The position numbers were made by a program, and so were the translations under genes. Positions 7,373-10,843 of a stretch of DNA of 10,843 nt are shown one piece after another. A model generated the notes under the pieces. The model saw only the letters and a program-made list of their open reading frames with translations, did no database searches and was not told where the DNA came from. Numbering within the stretch: the first letter of the stretch is position 1; the number at the start of each line of letters is the position of its first letter. The stretch covers positions 1 to 10,843 of the forward strand of contig CAMJWQ010000086.1 in assembly GCA_946409475.1 (NCBI GenBank), written 5' to 3'. This DNA comes from an uncultured Lachnospiraceae bacterium (GTDB lineage Bacteria > Bacillota > Clostridia > Lachnospirales > Lachnospiraceae).

Positions 7373-7402
7373 TATCAAAATCGTGTTACTATTTATCAAA
7401 AT
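7373..7402 (+). promoter_or_regulatory. Candidate AraC-family operator: TATCAAAAT direct repeat, 21-bp period
   Basis: TATCAAAAT occurs at 7373-7381 and again at 7394-7402, exactly 21 bp apart. AraC/XylS proteins carry two helix-turn-helix motifs and characteristically bind direct repeats spaced two helical turns apart. The promoter-proximal copy ends 28 bp before the GH31 TATAAT, where it would abut or overlap the -35 region. It lies in the 93-111 nt gap between the regulator and GH31 genes, so it could also mediate autoregulation. Confidence 0.6.
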
Positions 7403-7407
7403 TCTTA

Positions 7408-7436
7408 AAGAATACGATTGATTCCGTCATTATAAT
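7408..7436 (+). promoter_or_regulatory. Candidate GH31 promoter with weak -35
   Basis: A perfect -10 TATAAT lies at 7431-7436, 34 nt before the chosen GH31 start. At 17-bp spacing the -35 position (7408-7413) reads AAGAAT, unlike TTGACA, which fits a promoter that needs an activator bound at the adjacent direct repeat. The same bases give TATAAT on the minus strand (7429-7434), with TTCATT 17 bp upstream. That could serve the divergent regulator gene, so the two -10 boxes would overlap. Confidence 0.45.
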
Positions 7437-7470
7437 ACTAGTATAAGGCAAAATGAAAAGGGGTGCAATT

Positions 7471-9465
7471 ATGTATTTTTTGAAAGAGGATCAAGCTTTG
7501 ACCGGTAAACGTCAAAACGAAATTCTTCGAATCGAACCATGGGGTAAAAATGCTTTACGTGTACGCTCTACCCTATATCCCGGTTTTAGTGATAACAACT
7601 GGGCACTGATTCCTGCTGCAGACGAAGCCGAAAGTCCAAAGATAGTAATTGATAAGGATAAAGCATTTATACATAACGGAATGATCAGCGCTTGTGTGAA
7701 TGCTGCCGGCGTTATCACCTTTTATAAAAAAAAGAAAAGAATCCTCCGGGAGTATTACCGGAATTATGGCGGGACGGAAAGTATGGAAAGCCGCTGCCTA
7801 AAGGTTGTGGCCCGCGAATTTAAACCCATAACAGGAGGTGATTACCGTCTGACCGTCCGGTTTGAGAGCAATGATAAAGAAAAAATTTTCGGTATGGGAC
7901 AATATCAGCATGCTTATATGAATCAGAAAGGATGTATTCTGGAATTAGCCCAGAGAAATTCCCAGGTATCCGTTCCCTTTGCCCTTTCAAGCCTTGGATA
8001 TGGCTTCCTGTGGAATAATCCGGCTGTCGGAAGGGCAGCCTTCGGCCAAAATTATACGGAATGGCATGCCAAAGCAACGGATCAGATGGATTACTGGATT
8101 ACAGCCGATGATTCACCTGCTCAGATCATCACAAATTATACGGCTGTAACCGGCCGGGCCCCTATGATGCCGGAAAACGTCCTGGGCCTTTGGCAATGTA
8201 AACTGCGTTATCGTACGCAGGAGGAAGTTCTTGGAGTAGCCGGAGAATATAAAAGGCTCGGCATACCGTTGGATGTTATTGTCATCGATTTCTTTCATTG
8301 GACGAGACAGGGAGATTGGTGCTTTGACCCGGAATACTGGCCGGATCCTAAAGCTATGGTAGAGGAGCTGCATTCCATGGGCATACGGGTCATGGTTTCC
8401 GTCTGGCCTTCCGTGGATCGTAAAAGTAAACATTTCGGCGAAATGTTTGACAGGGGCTTACTGATTCGTACGGAAAGAGGCACCATACAAACCTATGATT
8501 TTAACGGTGACTGTGTCTCCTTTGATGCCATGAATCCGGAAGCAAGAACCTTTGTATGGGAAAAATGCAGGCAAAATTATTTTCAATACGGAATTGATCT
8601 GTTTTGGCTGGATAACGCCGAGCCTGATTTTGCCGAATATGATTTTGACAATTACCGTTATTATTTGGGGCCTGCCCTAAAAGTAAGCAATATCTACCCG
8701 CTAATGTATACAAAGGCCTTCTACGATGGCTTGGATGCAAAAGGGCAGTCCGGCCAGATCGTAAACCTTGTGCGTAGTGCCTGGGCAGGAAGCCAGAAAT
8801 ATGCTGCCCTTGTATGGTCCGGTGATGTTCCCAGTACCTTTGCATCCTTTCGCGATCAGCTGATGGGAGGCCTGAACATCGGATTAGCCGGAATCCCCTG
8901 GTGGACTACGGATATCGGCGGATTTATGGGAGGAGATGTTAACGACCCGGCTTTTATCCAGCTTTTGATCCGGTGGTTTCAGTTTGCTGTCTTCAGCCCG
9001 GTATTAAGAATGCATGGTGACAGAGATCCTCATGATATACCTCCCCTCTCCGATCAAGACTATGGCGGCGGATACCTATATACAGGCCGGCCAAATGAGC
9101 TATGGAGCTATGGGGACGAAGCCTTTCGGATCATGAAAAAATATCTTAAGCTTCGCCTTGCCCTGAAACCGTATATCTTAAGTCTTATGAAAGAAGCTCA
9201 TGAAACAGGAGCGCCATTGATGAGGACAATGTTTTATGAATTCCCGCAGGATGAAAAATGCTGGGAACTCAATGATCAGTTCATGTTCGGACCGGACTAT
9301 CTGGTTGCACCGGTGTTGAAGGCCGATAAATTTTTCAGAAGGGTATATCTGCCGGCCGGTCTATGGAAGGATATTAATAATGAAAAAGAATATGAGGGCG
9401 GTCAAACCTTGAGGTGCGATGCACCTATTGATTGCATCCCCGTATTCGAAAGGATTAATAAATAA
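7471..9465 (+). CDS. GH31 glycosidase, likely alpha-xylosidase (or alpha-glucosidase)
   Basis: Retaining alpha-glycosidase of family GH31, predicted to release a non-reducing alpha-linked xylose or glucose from imported oligosaccharides in the cytoplasm (no signal peptide). The 664-residue product has an N-terminal beta-sandwich (about 1-210), a TIM barrel starting near LGLWQ (residue 237 on), and a C-terminal beta domain. The predicted nucleophile is D381 in FWLDNAEPDF and the acid/base is D452 in VWSGDVPSTF. Other family motifs are VIDFFHW (D273) and PWWTTDIGGF. The WLDxAEP nucleophile motif and the SVWP strand resemble XylS-type alpha-xylosidases rather than KTDFGE of YicI. Start 7471 is preferred to ATG 7453-7455 because AAAAGGGG lies 7 nt before it, while the upstream ATG has only a weak AAGG. 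Substrate assignment between xylose and glucose is uncertain. Confidence 0.92.
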   Translation: MYFLKEDQALTGKRQNEILRIEPWGKNALRVRSTLYPGFSDNNWALIPAADEAESPKIVIDKDKAFIHNGMISACVNAAGVITFYKKKKRILREYYRNYGGTESMESRCLKVVAREFKPITGGDYRLTVRFESNDKEKIFGMGQYQHAYMNQKGCILELAQRNSQVSVPFALSSLGYGFLWNNPAVGRAAFGQNYTEWHAKATDQMDYWITADDSPAQIITNYTAVTGRAPMMPENVLGLWQCKLRYRTQEEVLGVAGEYKRLGIPLDVIVIDFFHWTRQGDWCFDPEYWPDPKAMVEELHSMGIRVMVSVWPSVDRKSKHFGEMFDRGLLIRTERGTIQTYDFNGDCVSFDAMNPEARTFVWEKCRQNYFQYGIDLFWLDNAEPDFAEYDFDNYRYYLGPALKVSNIYPLMYTKAFYDGLDAKGQSGQIVNLVRSAWAGSQKYAALVWSGDVPSTFASFRDQLMGGLNIGLAGIPWWTTDIGGFMGGDVNDPAFIQLLIRWFQFAVFSPVLRMHGDRDPHDIPPLSDQDYGGGYLYTGRPNELWSYGDEAFRIMKKYLKLRLALKPYILSLMKEAHETGAPLMRTMFYEFPQDEKCWELNDQFMFGPDYLVAPVLKADKFFRRVYLPAGLWKDINNEKEYEGGQTLRCDAPIDCIPVFERINK

Positions 9466-9487
9466 GTATCTTCGACATTTTGCGCGC

Positions 9488-9500
9488 CGAATGCAGTCAC
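9488..9500 (+). repeat. 13-mer CGAATGCAGTCAC, copy 2
   Basis: Exact match to 1750-1762. It lies 22 nt past the GH31 stop codon and 8 nt before a perfect 15-bp inverted repeat. The preceding GACATTTTGCGC also resembles GACAATTTCCGC found next to the first copy (about 1769-1780), although in a different order. Confidence 0.55.
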
Positions 9501-9508
9501 GCAGTAAG

Positions 9509-9545
9509 GGTGCAGGAGTCTAAGTTTACTTTAGACTCCTGCACC
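9509..9545. terminator. Perfect 15-bp hairpin between convergent GH31 and MBL genes
   Basis: Arms GGTGCAGGAGTCTAA (9509-9523) and TTAGACTCCTGCACC (9531-9545) are fully complementary around a 7-nt loop. Its position between two converging genes (43 nt after GH31, 42 nt before the end of the hydrolase gene) suggests a bidirectional terminator. Neither side has a proper U-run, however: the plus strand continues TAAGACTT and the minus strand CTTACTGC. It may instead be a transcript-protecting stem or part of a repeat element. Confidence 0.6.
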
Positions 9546-9587
9546 TAAGACTTCATGCTTCAATCTAAGCCGCGAGATAAAATCCCT

Positions 9588-10442
9588 TTAAAAATTTCCT
9601 CCCATACAGGATATCTGAACATTATCATATACCGCCGCTCTTTTCATTTCATGGCCGGCAGACAAAGCATCCTCTACCTCTATATATTCGGCAGTTCCAT
9701 CACAAATAGTCCGCAGGCACTTTATTGCATTCGGTAATACCTCTTTACCCAGGGGAGAACCAAATCCCCTGAAATCATGGTGAGAATTGTAGATTTCATC
9801 ATACAAATTTTTCATCCCGCTTATCCTTAAAAGTGATTTTTCAGCGATCCGGGCCGTATCTAATGCCGTATCCCCAATTTCCGTATCCAGCAGAAGATTC
9901 TGATTGCAGGCATCTGCTATAAACAATATCCTTGATTTATCATCAATAACTGTACATTGTCCTGCAGTATGACCGGGGCAATGATAAACCGTTACGTTTC
10001 TTCCTCCAAGATCAAAAGACTGGCCGTCCGACATAATTTTGATTTCCGGCTCTTTCGGCCATTCCACAATATCACGGTATAAATCGTATTGATAGTTCTT
10101 CCCTTCTCTTTTGGCTATCAGCTCAGCATAAGAACGCCGGAAAGCAAGACTGGGGGAAACAGGAAGCTTTGACCAATCCGCATCCGCTTCATGAATCCAG
10201 ACGGAATCAAAAAATCCGGCCCCGCCAATATGATCTCCGTGATTATGGGTAATCACCACATCATAGGGCTTATGCGTTATCCGGTTCTCAATTACCCACC
10301 TTAAATCCCCGATTCCGGTACCCGTATCGAGAACCAGAGCCCGTTTCTCCCCAACAATAACAAAAATGGACGCACAGTCAAATTCATCTATTTCATAAAC
10401 GCCCTCTTTAAATTCATAAAAAGGGATTCCTTTGGTCCGCAT
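9588..10442 (-). CDS. Metallo-beta-lactamase-fold hydrolase
   Basis: A 284-residue cytoplasmic hydrolase of the metallo-beta-lactamase superfamily with a complete set of metal ligands. It has HNHGDH at residues 66-71, H158 in CPGHTAGQ, bridging D177 in FIADA, and a late His in the NSHHDF segment. The early VLDTG strand (37-41) is also typical. Superfamily members hydrolyse thioesters, lactones, phosphoesters and other substrates; nothing here fixes which. ATG 10440-10442 is preferred. The longer form from ATG 10494-10496 would overlap the upstream permease gene by 35 nt and encode its own AGGAGG as residues. The AGGAGG at 10455-10460 is 12 nt before the chosen start, slightly long. It lies 19 nt after the RbsC-type permease gene, so the two are very likely co-transcribed, pointing to a sugar-derived substrate such as a lactone or phosphate ester (inference). 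Confidence 0.88.
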   Translation of the reverse strand: MRTKGIPFYEFKEGVYEIDEFDCASIFVIVGEKRALVLDTGTGIGDLRWVIENRITHKPYDVVITHNHGDHIGGAGFFDSVWIHEADADWSKLPVSPSLAFRRSYAELIAKREGKNYQYDLYRDIVEWPKEPEIKIMSDGQSFDLGGRNVTVYHCPGHTAGQCTVIDDKSRILFIADACNQNLLLDTEIGDTALDTARIAEKSLLRISGMKNLYDEIYNSHHDFRGFGSPLGKEVLPNAIKCLRTICDGTAEYIEVEDALSAGHEMKRAAVYDNVQISCMGGNF

Positions 10443-10461
10443 ACTTTTACGCCACCTCCTG

Positions 10462-10843
10462 CTATATTCTCTTAACTTTTCCCTGATAACAGTCAATAGC
10501 TACCGCCACTAAAAGAATCAGTCCCTTGACAACACTTTGAAAATTTGAATTCACTCCCATTAGTACAAGACCGTTATCCAGAATTCCCAATATGATAACA
10601 CCTACTACGACCCCGCTTATCCTGCCTTCACCACCCTGAATACTAATTCCGCCTAAGCATGCGGCTGTCATGCAGTCAAAGGGATAGCTGCTTCCTGCTC
10701 CGGGCTGGGATGCATTGGTGCGTCCAACCATAATAAGTGCCGCTATACTTGCGGAAAACCCGGCAAAGGTATAAATAAAAAATGTTAACCTTTCCACATT
10801 GATACCTGCAAGACGGGCTGCCTCTCTGTTTCCTCCCAGGGCG
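10462..10843 (-). CDS. RbsC-type sugar ABC transporter permease, C-terminal part only
   Basis: C-terminal 126 residues of an inner-membrane permease of the ribose/xylose/galactose type (BPD_transp_2 family, CUT2 class). The N-terminal 60 percent lies beyond the right edge. Family motifs are ALGGNREAARLAGINVERL at the visible start, which carries the conserved cytoplasmic loop seen as ALGGN.EAARLSGI in RbsC, and LGGISIQGGEGRISGVVVG later. Hydrophobic segments lie at LTFFIYTFAGFSASIAALIM, GVVVGVIILGILDNGLVL and GLILLVAVAIDCY. The reading frame is open through the edge, so the apparent GTG at 10795-10797 is internal. This family imports monosaccharides and uses a dedicated RbsA-type ATPase, presumably encoded to the right. 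It is a different transporter class from the LplB/LplC system at the left. Confidence 0.92.
   Translation of the reverse strand, partial: ALGGNREAARLAGINVERLTFFIYTFAGFSASIAALIMVGRTNASQPGAGSSYPFDCMTAACLGGISIQGGEGRISGVVVGVIILGILDNGLVLMGVNSNFQSVVKGLILLVAVAIDCYQGKVKRI

Noticed and set aside
7371..7399. TTGATA-17-GATATG on the minus strand as promoter for the AraC-family gene
   Set aside because: Its -10 would overlap the ribosome binding site and put the transcript start within a few nt of the ATG. The hexamers arise from the operator repeats.
7453..7470. Alternative GH31 start six codons upstream
   Set aside because: It has only a weak AAGG before it, while the ATG at 7471 has AAAAGGGG at good spacing. 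It cannot be fully excluded.
7512..8845. Minus-strand open frames opposite GH31 (63-114 residues)
   Set aside because: They are shadows of the GH31 coding strand; compositions and lack of start signals argue against expression.
10443..10496. Upstream ATG extending the MBL-fold protein by 18 residues
   Set aside because: It overlaps the permease gene and would translate the AGGAGG ribosome binding site itself; the extension is a basic stretch outside the fold.
10795..10797. GTG as true start of the RbsC-type permease
   Set aside because: The reading frame continues upstream to the window edge with the conserved ALGGN.EAARLAGI motif, so this GTG is internal.
1..10843. Defence, toxin-antitoxin, phage, CRISPR, riboswitch or transposase content
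   Set aside because: I looked for such families and for regular repeat arrays on both strands and saw none. All sizeable genes belong to sugar uptake, hydrolysis or regulation, apart from the MBL-fold protein whose role is open.

Overview
The window looks like a carbohydrate-utilisation locus from a Gram-positive, moderately AT-rich gut-type Clostridia, probably a Lachnospiraceae. The evidence is the set of families (LplB/LplC permeases, a large lipoprotein substrate-binding protein, a YesL/DUF624 membrane protein, a cupin-AraC regulator), strong AGGAGG-type ribosome binding sites, and the codon usage. The genus cannot be fixed from the sequence alone.

Layout. Positions 5541 down to 1 (minus strand) hold one transport and hydrolysis cluster in transcription order: LplB-like permease, LplC-like permease, substrate-binding lipoprotein, then a GH42 beta-galactosidase cut by the left edge. 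The first three are closely spaced (13 and 46 nt gaps). The GH42 gene follows a 217-nt gap holding two long inverted repeats. Divergent from this cluster, after a 241-nt regulatory gap, is a YesL-family membrane protein (5783-6403, plus). It converges on a cupin-AraC transcription factor (6466-7359, minus). Divergent from the regulator is a GH31 glycosidase, best read as an alpha-xylosidase/alpha-glucosidase (7471-9465, plus). It ends facing a second minus-strand unit across a gap with a perfect 15-bp hairpin. That unit has a metallo-beta-lactamase-fold hydrolase (9588-10442) directly downstream of the C-terminal part of an RbsC-type sugar permease that runs off the right edge.

How the genes may work together. 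The LplB/LplC/lipoprotein system would import an oligosaccharide and rely on an ATPase encoded elsewhere, since none is visible here. GH42 would remove terminal beta-galactose (or a related sugar), and GH31 would remove an alpha-linked xylose or glucose. That enzyme pair fits the Gal-beta-Xyl-alpha-Glc side chain of xyloglucan, but this is inference only. The regulator is the obvious local controller: between it and GH31 lies a 9-bp direct repeat with a 21-bp period, typical of an AraC-family operator, just upstream of a TATAAT with no good -35. A 10-bp version of the same motif (CAAAATCRTG) recurs inside a 9-bp inverted repeat upstream of the permease operon, so one regulator may control both. 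The RbsC-type unit at the right edge is probably a separate transport locus.

No tRNA, rRNA, CRISPR array, insertion sequence or phage gene was seen. No gene-free stretch exceeds 300 nt. A clear new multi-gene system is not evident. The most unusual material is regulatory and intergenic: the repeat-based operators and a 13-mer shared by two hairpin-bearing gaps.
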